A stretch of DNA of 64,000 nucleotides from the NCBI RefSeq assembly GCF_021917145.1, contig NW_025813742.1, positions 241,327 to 305,326 of the forward strand, read 5' to 3'. The position numbers were made by a program, and so were the translations under genes. This DNA comes from Hypomesus transpacificus. Its lineage: Eukaryota; Chordata; Actinopteri; Osmeriformes; Osmeridae. The notes below the pieces were generated by a model, which worked only from the letters and a program-made list of their open reading frames with translations, had not been told where the DNA came from and searched no databases. The number at the start of each line of letters is the position of its first letter. The first letter of the stretch is position 1. Positions 50,005 to 62,800 of the stretch are shown here, piece by piece.

Positions 50005-50651
50005 GTGGGGTGGGGTGTAGGGGGGGGGTGCAGAATCCTGTTCACACAGCATCCCTGTACTGATATTAACCTCCACTCTGCTGTTGTGCCAATATTGGGA
50101 GCCAAATCATATGCTTGGGCCAGATCAGAATGCTGTTGTACCCCGTGAGGAATAACAGAAATGCATACTTATATATTTCTAAATACACAAGTTATTCATT
50201 AATATCGGTTGCAGTGGCATGTTTTTTTTCTTCAATTTTTTCTGTACACATCTTTGTTATTAGTGCACATTGATTGTGGATAATAGTCTCGTCAGTGTTC
50301 GGGGTAATGCTGTTAAGCACTTGACATCGTGCACTTGGACTGTGCGTTCTCCAGTGTTGTCTGGCCATTGTCGCTCCAAAGGTGTAATTGGGATCATAGA
50401 TATATATATAAAGGCTTTATATATATCTATGATTGGGATGCCTATGACGTCAGACAATGGCAGCTTAAAATAACTCAGGCATGTTGTTTGTTTTCAACAA
50501 TGGAGGACAAAGAAAAAAGTGTTTTGCGCCATTGGTGCATGAAGCCAATTTGTAAAAAAATATATCGAGGATTAAAAATGTCTTGGTTACCTGTTGCCAT
50601 AGTCACTGCTCGGTTCCTGAAATACCCTGTGTCAAATTTTATATGGAATGA

Positions 50652-50657
50652 AATAAA
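50652..50657 (+). terminator. Candidate capns1 polyadenylation signal
   Basis: Canonical AATAAA about 920 nt after the capns1 stop codon. Confidence 0.45.
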
Positions 50658-53410
50658 TGATAACAACATGTTGTCTGGATTGTTTTTAAAGCACAATTTA
50701 TATGATTAAAAGTGTTACAAAATGTCATTTTGATAGTCCCTATAAAAACTTTGGAAAGTAGTGAATTGGATTGATCAGATTTTCTATATTTCTTACGAAT
50801 GTATTTAAAACCTTATCAAATATTATTTTGGACTCGACAGAATGAATATGCTGTGAATAGGACATTTTTATTTTTTTGAAGTTCGGTAAATCCTGGAGGT
50901 GAACTTTCTTACTCTTTCTCATTTGACTGATGAAGCCGTTATAACGACCAAGAAGCACCCTTTTTACCACTAGGTGGAAATGTTGCACCGAGAAGAGATT
51001 CAAACGCGTTTTAGACTTAATTGGTCTTCACCGCTGAGTTATTGCCATCCTGCTGGGAAGTGGAATCCACCGCCACACCAAATAGCCTACCCATCGCCAA
51101 CGAGAGGTAGGCTTACTCTGAATATTTGCTTGAAGTTGTCAAATGTTGAGAACGTGTTTACTAGTAACTATTAGGCTACTGTTCTTTTGTTGTTAGCTCT
51201 TTCAAGACTTCAGACTGACATTAGCTGAACGTATTTGAACTAGCTTCATTAACGTAGCAAACAGCAGTTTTGAAAAATAGCCTAATTGTAAAACGGCGAG
51301 CAGGTAGGCCTACTAGTCAAACTGTTGTATAGAAATACACATTTTGCAATATTCCAGTAGGCCAAATCTACAGAGTTCACTCAGCACTTCTTGACGATAG
51401 AGCTAGCTGTCCATTAATTCAGGTAGGCCAAGTGATGAACCTGATCCTCCTATTGTTATTGCATGTCTTATGCCGTGTCATCAAACGCACCAGATTCCAA
51501 AGCAACAATGGCGTATTTGTGCATGCCATTGTTTGCACGTAAAAAGCTCTTAAAAAAAATCTTTTTAAAAATCCTTATTTCACAATTGGTGGCATGCATT
51601 TAAGCGCCACAAACTTGTGGTCAACGACACGAAAACAAATACCTTGTTTCCTTATAAACCCCTCCCCTTGTTGATCCAACCAACATTATTGTTGTTTTGG
51701 AGTAAGAAATTACTGTGCTGTGGACCCTAGAGCTTAGGACCTAATGATCATATACCTATTAATTTGTCAGGGACTATATGACATAACATGCTTGCGCGTT
51801 GGATAGTTTGAGATTTGTCCTGCATTTATTGTATTAGTCAACTGACCTTAAACAAAGCCTGAGGGGTATAAAAAGTATAAAATATGCAGTTGTGTAAAAG
51901 TGGCTGATAGTTATACAATATCTGATAGTAGTAAGCTGCAGCAATAATCAAATCAAATCAAAATAAAAATGTTTATGTGACCGATCTACTTGAAAACATC
52001 TGTACTTAAAACGCCAGTTCTTTTTATATAGTCTAGCATCAGGAGAACCTTGGCTTAACAAGGAGTCCTTATTAATGTTTAAACCTCCATTCTCTCCAGG
52101 AAGAGAAACAGACGAGGAGGAAATTCACGTGAATATCTGACACAGGCCAAAGTAATCGGTCCAATTGTGACAACAGGATTGACTGCATTCTTTTGAGTTC
52201 ACGATGAGCTGGGTTTCCCTATTTAGCGGGGAGACAGAGAGAGAGAGGGAGAAATAGAGGGAATGAATAAACACAGAGAGGAACGGTAATCCTTTAAAAC
52301 TTTGGAGTTTCCCACGTCCGTCCTCCTCCTCCTCTTTAGTTCTCGTCATGCTGTGTGAACGGGAGGATGACGGCGCGCCGTGTCACTTGGAAGCAGTCGC
52401 AACATGCAAGAATTTTCCCAGAAGTATTTTTTTCTGTTTTCGTCAAACAAGCTGTGAAAAGCTTTAACTAACTGAATCCTGCAGTTGGATTATTGTTGTG
52501 TGATTATGCAGAAGGCTTCATCTCTGGTACGCACTGACTTTTATATGATTTAAAACTTACAATATTTAACAGTTTTTTCGTTGTTCTGTTTAACATTTAT
52601 TGTAACAAAGTCAGTTAGAAGGGAGAGGTGCGTGAATACAGTTTATTGCACAGACTCAACACAGTAGACGATTTAAATGAGCTGATCCGATTTGATTTGG
52701 ATATATTTGCTTATACATTTAATGTAATTCAATGGGAAACTCAGACGAACAGGCATCTCATCCTTGCAAAAACAACAGGCATAACCTAATTTTATACAAT
52801 GCTATACTATTCTGTTTAAGATAAAGTAGATAAGTACATTAGATTGAAGTTCCTAAAATATCTAAACTCCTAAACTTGTTTAATTACTACGATTTCTGTA
52901 ATAACTCTAGCCGTAAATATTTGTTGCCCGGCCTTTCCGAATGAACACCAGTCTCCAGTTGATGGTTAATTTTAAGTTAAACCTAATTTGATTAAAGGAC
53001 AAAAAGGGCTTTCAGTAAGGGTTTCTTTTTAAATGTTTTTAAGACTAGCCAAATCTCACATCCTCAGCTGACAATGTGATGTCACATGTTTTGTACAATG
53101 AGACCTGAACACACACACCATACACACGCATTTATGCACATACACATTCACACAACCTTTATGCAAAATACGATTCAGCATGCTTTTCCAATGTCTTGAA
53201 GTCATGAAACACTTCATTGGAAAGTCATTATATACAGAACAAAATAAAATAAAAAATGAAATTTCAAAAGATCTTTGCGATAATAACAGAGTTGGTTTGC
53301 CTTTGACTGTGGTTGTTCAAGTGCAGTGTATTTCTGTGTCAGGTTCAGTTTGGAATCCTTTGGTCATTTCAAAGTCATACCACTTCATATTCTAACACTA
53401 TGATTTCCAG

Positions 53411-53831
53411 ATGCCTGCTGGTGTTTAGGGTGGCTGCTAACATGGAGAAGGAGAACCCCACCCAGTGAACCCCAGGGTGTTCCCACCCACCCTCTCACAC
53501 AGCCAGGGTTCCTCACGCCCGAGTGGCGCTCGGAGATCTGTTTTCTCTCCAGCGGACCTCCACCACAACTGCTGCCACTCAGGGACTCCACTAACCCATA
53601 CCGGGATTCGACGGACCACTCCCAGACACAGACCCACACAGGTGCTAGCTAGCTAGCTAGCGACTAGGAGACGGTCCACTCCCGGACACAGACCCACACA
53701 GGTGCTAGCTAGCTAGTGACCAGGAGACGGTTCAGACTGCATCTCAGTTAAGGTTGCCAGGTTCTCTCAGGTTCCCCCCAGTGTGGAGTGAGGTCTGTGC
53801 TGGGAGGCAGCAGTCGGCTTGGCAGGGCACC
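53411..53831 (+). promoter_or_regulatory. sytl2 5' leader exon part with uORF and tandem duplication
   Basis: A plausible acceptor (TTTCCAG, ending 53410) is followed by ATG CCT GCT GGT GTT TAG, a five-codon upstream ORF. A unit of about 58 bp, from ACGG through CACAGACCCACACAGGTGCT to AGGAG, is repeated at about 53611-53670 and 53671-53726 and includes variable CTAG runs. The main ATG is at 53832. Confidence 0.45.
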
Positions 53832-56800
53832 ATGATAGACCTGAGCCACCTGACGGAGGAGGAGAAGAACATGATCCTGGCCGTGCTGAAGAGAGACGCA
53901 GAGCTGAAGCAGGCAGAGGACACGAGGATCAGGTGATTGGCCACTTGGCCAACCGACATATTTCAGCCCCCTTTCACCTTAAGCCCCAGTTTAACTTCAG
54001 CCAAGTAGTGTTGTGATAACCCGTCTTTTCATGTTGTTGTTGTTTAGTTTTTTTGTTCACATTTCCTGTGGTACAATCAGGAAAAATGCATATGAAGAAT
54101 TCTCTTTAACCTCCAATTTTTTTTTTTTTTATACAAAATTTTATCGTCATTCATTAAGTATTTGCGTAGTCTTACACACAAGTTCTATGTCAGATATTTA
54201 ATATTATATATTTTGGATTTGGGTTCTATTTCTTTCCCATGTGTAGGAGTCTGCATAAGTCTGTGAGTGACAAGGCCAAGCTGAAGTACCTGACAGGAGA
54301 GTGGTTTTACGAGACAAAATCCAAGCGCCACCAAGACCGGATCCATGGCTCTGACATCATCCGGGCGTCCATGCGACAAAGGAAGGGTGTGACCATCTGT
54401 GAGTCAAAACTAAATCATGACCTTCTCACAGGGGGAAAGAAATAAGTTACATTGGGAGGAGGAGGGGGCATACATACATAACTCACCTCAAGTTAACTCT
54501 TTAAACTTTGAATCCAACTCGTCTTTGAAGCTGCTGAACGCTTTTCGAAGCACACGGGGACAAATCCAGAATGAACCTAATCGACTAACATTGATTTCCC
54601 GATTATCTTAGATTCTGCCCCAATCGCACTGCTCCAATTATGCCATACAGTGATACACGCAAGCAGACATGCTCCCAGGGGAGTCTGGGTTAGCTGTGTC
54701 GGTGCTTCTGATTGGTTCTCCTGTGTCGGTGCTGCTGATTGGTTCTCCTGTGTGTTGCTTGTCTGACAGTGGAGCTGTCCCAGATGTGGACGGAGAAGCC
54801 TAGCTTTGTGAATAGCGACAACAAGGAGGTCTTCGTCCCACCTGAACTGTCTGGTCTGATCGAAGAGCCAGCTCCACGAAACAGTCATGACAGGTGGGCC
54901 GTTTGTATAAAGACATGACACAGAAATATACATCTGTCTGAACTATCCCTCTGTCATGTTCATGGATATTTATGCGTTTATTTGTATTTGTAAATATCAT
55001 GCAGGCAGATTGAGTGCAATTGAAGAGTATAATGACAGTTACGGTCACAAAGTACAGAGATGTCCGATTAGTATGGAAGCAATTAAGTGACATAGTGTTT
55101 TGGATTTTAAAAGTCATTGAATACTTAATATTGAAATTTAAACACCACCGAATTTGTTGGTTTTGAATTCTCCTTTTTAAAATTGAAATATGAATATATT
55201 TTAATCAAATAAAAAAATCTGATACAAAGACTCAAGGTTCGGAAATTCAGGTTGCTCAAATTCGATAGTAAAAATTTGAAAAAATAGAACAAAATTTGAG
55301 GTGAATGAAATTCTAGTAAAAGAAATTGGGGGCCAAAAATATCTTGCCGAAAAGATTCTAGTTGAAAACATTCCATAGATTAGTGTACACTTGGAACAGA
55401 GGCCTGCTCATAGCAAGCACTGCTTGTGTACATTACAAACGTGTACTGTACGCATAAGATATTCTAAAGCTTCTGTGATGTTTGATGAAATCTAAAAGCT
55501 TAACGAGGGCTATAATGAGGGTGTTGTTTTCCTGCGTCGCTCAGCCGGTCGTGCTAAGCAGCGCGTTATGCCGACGCGGATATCTGTCTTCTGAACCTCT
55601 GTACAGAAACACTTCATGAAAACATAGTGTTGCCAGTACATCTAGCTAGAGGGAAATAGGATAGCAGTCTCTAATTTCCTAGACTTTCACATTCCGTATG
55701 TGTGGGCTAAGGTTGCGTGTGTGTGTGTGTGTGGGGGGGGGGGGGTTCAAACCTGGTCATAAGGATCTGTGAGTTAAGAGAAACTCAGTGAGTCAGTTTG
55801 ACAGATATTAAGTAGATCCTTCATAACATGCTTCTAGGGTCTCAGTAATCTGCTTCTGAGGTCAGATCTCACATGTTCTTGTTCACTTGTGCCCCAGGAT
55901 GTTCCTTAAGACAGATGTGGTGAGAAAAATGCTAACTTGGGCCAACTAGTCCTGGCTTGACTGTAGTGACAAGCAGAATATGGCTCTTCCAAGAACCAGA
56001 ACATATTTTCTCAGAAGAAAACCTTATCTCAGTGACTCAAAGTTTTTGTCTGTATTTTCAAAGGGAACACATTTGTAATCCAGCAGACATGCTGAAACCA
56101 GTTTTACAGTCGCCTACCAAGGTAGGTGAAAGCAGATGTTAATCTCAAATAAGATATCCTTGTTCGTGTCAGACACACCATTTGCACAGACCCCCCCCCC
56201 CCCCAACACACACAGTTCGGTCAGAAATTACAAACAAGTGCCAATGCCAATCTGTGTGTCTGTCTGTTCCCATACTTCTCCAAAACAGAGACAGAACCCC
56301 TTCAACAGCCAAGCCCCTGCAGCTGAAACTCTGGAGAGCATTGCCTCCCAGCTAACCAATGGGGCGATGGAACAAACCAAGACACCTGGCAAGGGTGAGT
56401 CTCTTTCAAATGACTCACAGGTACAGTTAAAGACTACTCACAGGTAAAACTTTGTTTTAATAAATCATGTATTCTGTTTGATTTGAGCCAACGGCTTGAT
56501 GGACAAACTGTCAAATCACTCTCCTTGCAAACAAATGTAAGTCTTGTAATCTGATCCCATTTAAAGCATGCATGTGAATCCTGTTCTGAGCCTTGGTGTT
56601 TCCTTGTAACTCAACGCTGGCATTTTCAGCTGGGTGATGCATGAGCTTTTGCCATCAACCTCCCCCCTCTGCCTTTTACCCCAACACGTATCCACGTTTG
56701 AACGTGACAATCACATTTCTGTTTTGTAAACCAGAGAACTCTTTCAAACAATAACATCTCCTGAAACGTGCTAGTGAGTAGTGACTGGTTCAGAGATTTT

Positions 56801-59800
56801 CCCAGACGCTCCAGAGGTCCACGTGGGAGCCAGACTAGCAGGGGATTACACAGAAAAGCACATAGCCTGACTACAAAGCTCTAAGCTGCAGTGCATGACT
56901 TGTGCTACAGATGGATAATTGGAATGCTTCTCAGTAGCTGTGAAAATTGTAACCGTGTTGTCCCGAACCAGAGAACTGCCCCGTTATCTGAACAGCACTC
57001 ATGAACTAGTCCACGACGATGAAATGAAAAACAGACATGTCCATCCATCCAGTTAATATAAAGATGCAAATAAACCACACGTACCCTTTCCCCTCAAGCA
57101 CTGTCCTCTTCATACATAAAGGATAGTGATGAAATGAGGGATTTCCCCCTTTTTTTTGCTTAGTCTGTGTTCCCGTTAGTGTGTTTAGATTCAATCCATT
57201 CTGCACTGTTGTTTCCTTCCAGACTCTGTGGTATCCTCCCCCTGCAGCTCTCTTCGCCTCACTAACCCCCAACCACTGAGTTCAAAAAACTGGGTCCAGC
57301 CCAACGCACCTGTTCCCATTCCCGTCCCCCGAAAAAGAACGATCCTTTGCAGATCCCACGACTCTTCGCTAGAGATCGACGGGCCTGCGTCCAGGCAGAG
57401 CTCGCACGCCCCTAGAGGGATCCTCAAACGCAACTCCAGCTGTAGCTCCACTGACTCTCTTCCCCGCCGACTGGCCAACAACCGCCAGCCTACCCCGCAA
57501 ATCCCCGCCACCCCGGACTCTCCCACGAACCCTCTCCCCTCCAGAGAGCCCGCTGGCTGGCTGGATAGAAAACAGGTGAGGTTCAGTTCGGCGGTCGGTC
57601 GCGGGGGCATTGAGTGGTCCCCGGAGTTGCAGGATGGGAAGGAACTGGGGGAACACAGCCTGCTGGACCTGGACGTCGCGTCTCCGTCAGTGGTCACGGC
57701 CCCCTCAGAGGGGGACCCGAAGACCGTCCATGAAGACATGAGCAGAGACAGTGAGGATGATGGTCAGTTCTTACCTGTGACTCCGCTACAGGACGAAGAA
57801 GAGGCTTCTCCCTGCATAAGATCACCTAGTTGTAAGCAGGGGCTGAACACTCAGACTCAGGTTACAGGTTCAACTCATGTTCCTGTTGGTAAGGATGGAT
57901 CAATCCTCAGAATTACAAGGCTAAGATTAATCAATCATCCAATCAATCAACCAATCAATACTAAATAGGAAATTTTAGTACTTTTGACAAATGTATTTGA
58001 TTAAATCTGTTGAATTTGTGAGTTTTTACTGAATTACATCACTAACTTCTTGTGCATGTGTGATTCATATGGTATTCAGTGCAAACAGTATGCATGTTCT
58101 GTACTATTTGCTCATGGTGATTGGTGCTTTGGGATTGCAAGGAATGGACTACGCATCTACTTCTCATTGGGTTACAAAGAGTTTGAAACTGTGATTGTAT
58201 GTTGCTCCATACAATCACTAGACAATCAAGTATTCCCAGACCACAAAAAAATTCTAGCAATAAGCATTAATTAATGAATGCTAAAATAAACAGTATTCTA
58301 TCAAGCATTGTTAATGGCAAAAGCTCAGAAAACATTTTTCTTGGGATAGTCTGTGAGCTGTTGATTGTCATCTTATCCTTGGTTGTCAGGGCTACCGATT
58401 TCCTTCTCCCAGCCTGTCCAATTGTATACATCTGACGTGAAACGCAAGTGATAAATAGACTGGTCTTGATTTTCTTTTCGCAGATCAACGCAAGCATGAT
58501 GATCGTGCTGAGCCCCCTCCCCCTCAGGTGTTCGCCTCTGGCACGGCTGACCAGACGTCAGGTAAGCCTCTTCCTCCGGGGTCAGGGATGGAGGATGGAG
58601 GTGACCCCGTCGCTGACACCTGTGAACCGTTCAGCGTGAGCCCCGCATGCAGCGACGTGACAAAGCTTCCTGCCCCCAAACCAGAGATCCTCGTTGGGTC
58701 CGTTTTAGATGCCGGGTCAGGAAGTGAAGCTGGCTCAGAGAAAGACAAGGAAAGTGCTGCGGAGTCACCTAACCCACGACGAGGGCTACTAGGAATATTT
58801 AGCAGATCAGAAGCGAAGGAAAAGACCTCTGAAGAGTCCACACAGAGTCCAGTCGAGAAAGAAGCTCTACTGTCGGGAGTGGAAGAATTTGACCCCCCCA
58901 GCTCAACTGGCAGTCTACAGCCGGAGGCGGAGCTTCCCAGCCAACAGACTGACCAATCAGAGGTCGTTGTCGCCTCCATCTCTGATGCTAAGTCACCAAG
59001 TGACGCCGACGTCAGTAAACTACCCCGCACTGTGTCTCCAAAACCACGGCTCTTTGGAATATTTAGTAGAGGTCAAGCAAAGGAAAAAAGCCCTGAAACA
59101 GAGAGAGCAGTCGAGAACGAAACCACCTCGTCAGAAGACAGAGGACTAGATGATGTCATGTCAACCTCCCAAACGGATTCAACGACCACTCTGCAATATC
59201 AACATGAAACTGATATCGAAAGTGATGAAACTCTGGAGGAGACAGAGGTTCTACAGCCAGAGTTCTTGAGCGAAGATGCGATTCAATCTTCCAGTTCAGT
59301 CTTCAATAAAGTTGAACATGAGGTAGTTAAAAGTGAAGTCGAAGCTGACGAGTTTCTTAAGAAACTGTCCAACCTGAAGTCATTTTGGGAGAGAGAATAC
59401 AGTGGTCCTAAAATACTAAACGCTAAATCAAGCACTGATTCAAAGATTCATACGACAAGCGGGGATCATTGCGACCAGAAAGAGTATTTGAATGAAGACC
59501 CTCCTAAGATCGAAACGACAGAGGCCTCATCGCGTATTCAAAGTCCTCCACTTGACCGTGTCTCCAGTGGCATGACAACCTCTGAAGACTCAGAGCGCAG
59601 TGTCGACTCCTTCTCCCAACCGACGGCTGTCGCACATCCAGAGAACCCTCCTCCGGTCGAAAGCAGCGTCTTGTTGAACATACCAAGTGCAGATGGTACG
59701 TTTACGGCTAGACCCATCCTCATCTCTGACGAGACAGACAGCAGCCCTGAGGAGGCGGCTGCAGCCTCTCAGGTTGTCACCCAGCCTCGAGATGACGCTT

Positions 59801-62800
59801 CTTCCCCTGTCCGTCCCTTAAGTCCCAGTCCGAAGAATAAGGGTGAGGGCGAAACAGTATCTCACGAAAGGCCCTTAAGCCCAGCCCCAAACACACCCAA
59901 GTCTCGGATTCCAAAGCCCAAGGATGCATCTGATGATGAACTTAGGAAAGGTCCGTCCAAAACATGCCATCCAAAAGCTTTGCCAAGAGAAGTGACAAAT
60001 TGCAAAGGATCAAACGCCGGTTCTCCTTTAAAAACATTCCCCATAGACATTGCCTCTCCGTCAAAGGAGCTTGAAGAGGAATCTGAGAAACAAACAGTTG
60101 GCCAGAGAAAAAGTCCCTCACACGAAGCAAAGCAAGCCCTTAAATCCATCTTAAAGATTCCGTCTTCCCTCCCACAGTGCAGACAAGATCAGTTTTCCAT
60201 GACCCAACCAAGACGAGGCTCCGATCAGAGTGCTCTGTCGTCGTTGCGATACCCTAGTCGGTCCATCGGCCATCCAGGCAGAAGAACCAGTTTAGGGAAC
60301 CTAAATCTATCATCCGGTCTCCCGCGTGGACCAAATCACAGAGACCCAACTGCAAGGAGAACCTCAGAAGGGGGCGAGATCAGACCGCACCTTACAAACC
60401 GAGATTTAGGTAAACGGAAGTCTTCAGAAGATACCGGAGTCAGTTCCCTTCTCGCAAGGTCCTTCATTCCCCAGATTGTTCAACGTGTCGACACGACTCC
60501 ACAAGGGACAGACATCCCTCCCTTTATTCAAGAACAACAAGCGGAAGAACAGAAAGGGATCTTCGATGCCCCTGCTGCCTCTATCAATGTTGGATACAGA
60601 GGGTTGAATCCAGGCATGGACTCGGAGGAGTCCCAGGACACGAGTACCGCTGAAAGTTCGATGCTAAATGTTGACGGTGGCTCCTCAAGTGGAGGCCCAC
60701 CAAAGGTTCAATCTCGAGCAGGTCGTCCATGCAGTGAGCGTTTACAATTTTCTCCTCAAAAATGTGATGATTGAGAGATCGAACCTGATTTTATTGGGAT
60801 GAAGCACATTGTGGAGGCTAATCATGTCAAGCTGATCTGTGATTGGTTAAAACACCCGAGGATATCTTTCAGACTGAATTAGTGTCTGGCATAACATAGA
60901 TCGATCAAACTGAATACAAGATTGGTTATACTTTTCCTCATGTTTTTCAAAAAGATTTTTGTTGAACTTTGAGACTTTAATTTTCTTGTCTTCTTGTATA
61001 ACTTCCTCCTTCTCATTGCACTCCAACCCTGCCTCCAAATTTAATCTCCATCTTTTAGTCCGTCAAATGTTTATATCATTAGGCCAGATGAATGCCTTTA
61101 ACATATCAAGTGCCTACTGATTCACAAGATGAGTACTAAAGAAACCAAAAAAAAATCGTGCTCTCTTAGTACAATCAAGAATGAGGTCTTGATCATATTT
61201 GTAGTCAGGGGTGTTTTGATTATCAGCGGATTGTAGCTAATAAAATGACTAATTCAAAGCTTATCAAATGTTCATTAATAATAATAAAAACATTGAAACT
61301 GTCAAAATAAAATATTAAGTAGTTATATATTCTTCAACCTACTCAAAAGTAACCATCTGCTGACAACCTTATATTTTCAAATTGATGTTAGTTAATGTAT
61401 TCTCTCGTGATGATTATAGTTGTTTAAGCTGATCTTGAGTTTGGGATCTCGGATGATTCATGTCCTAGTTTTATGTTTCCACAGTTGATTTTGTTCTATC
61501 GATGGCAGGTTATCACGAGGACGCGAGCCCTCGCAGGACAAAGTTGAAAGCAATGCCTCAGAGACCGATGTCTTTCTCTAAGAGTTTGGAGGACCTAACC
61601 TCAAGATCGTCAACACGTAAATAATATGTTTTTGCTTTTTCATTCACTCCCAGAAACAGAATATTGAGCCGCCAAAGCAACATGAACTCACGTCTGTTTC
61701 AAATGAAACAGCTGTGAATTTAGTAGAGTTTACAGTTTACGCTTATAAAGGAAATTATTATTAGGAATAATTTGCCCACTTAATACAGTTGTGTATTTTC
61801 CATGTACACAAATCTTAAACATCTCTCGATATCATAAGAGGAAAACTGGTAATGTTCCCATGAACCCATGACAAAGATCAGTCTTTGATTGTTTAAACCA
61901 ATGTCCCTCTGCTTGTTACATTGTGTCCTCCTCTTCTCTCAATATTGAGTTAACGTTGTGCTCTGCAAGACGTCATGGGATGGCCAGAGAGCATCCACAA
62001 TTCCGGTCAAACACACCGACACAAACGTGCTACAAAAGTTCTCACTTGGCCGTCAGTGTAGATCGCTCTTTGTTTCAATCATTCAATAAAGCGTTCATGT
62101 TTTGCCATTGTGCCAAGTGTTAAACTGATCTAACCTGATGTTAACTGTAACAAAATATCTAATGATTCAGCTGCAGGTTTTTTCTGCTCTCTCCAGTGCC
62201 TCCCAGACCCCCCTCCTTCTCCGACTCTGAGGACATGAAGATGATTAGCGCGTCTGTGTCCGCTATCCCACAGGAAGAGGTAAGCAGGAACCACAATACT
62301 TCCAGAACCTTCCTTGTAACAACTCAGTGGATGTCTACAGCTATTGTTTTAGGAACAGCGAAAACCTATTACAGATATATATTTTTGCCTAGATAGAAAA
62401 TATGATAGGCATATTTAACAGTATAAACGTTTAGTCTGCATACATTTCTTCCCTTTTTCAGTTGTCAGCAGGAGTGTCCACCAATAAGAAAGTTCAGTCG
62501 GCCGAACGTCCTTTCTCAGTGTCAATCTGTAACTCCTCCGTATTGTTGTCTTGCTGTTTGTGTTAAAAAAAAAACACAGCATCGAGCTTGCAGCCTGTGT
62601 GTTGTGTGTGACCTGTGTGCGACCCCCCCCCCCCCCCCCCAGTCTTGCTGATGTGCTGTGTCTTATAGAAGGACGGCAGGGACAGTGACTGCACATCAGA
62701 GAGCAGCCTCTACCTGGGCTGGAGGAGAAACGCCAACTCTCTCTCCAACCTCAGTCTGTCGTCTGGAATGGTCTCTATGTCCTCAGTACGTCTAAACCAC

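Larger units (their letters stand above)
49734..53410 (+). other. capns1 3' UTR and capns1-sytl2 intergenic region
   Basis: The capns1 3' UTR contains a 38-G run (49966-50003) and an AT-rich palindrome (about 50393-50433), and probably ends after the AATAAA at 50652-50657. From about 50750 to 53400 no gene was recognised. A CTCF-like CCACTAGGTGGAAAT sits at 50967-50981 (13 of 15 positions). sytl2 non-coding first exons probably lie in this stretch but could not be placed. Confidence 0.5.

Noticed and set aside
53754-53831. In-frame upstream extension of the sytl2 start
   Set aside because: The upstream frame opens with TTG, not ATG. The first ATG in frame is 53832, and it starts the conserved IDLS Slp homology domain.
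57889-57968. Extension of sytl2 exon 6 to the in-frame stop
   Set aside because: A strong GTTG|GTAAGG donor at 57889 has the right phase for exon 7, and the residues after it ([12 protein letters not shown]) are low-complexity intron translation.
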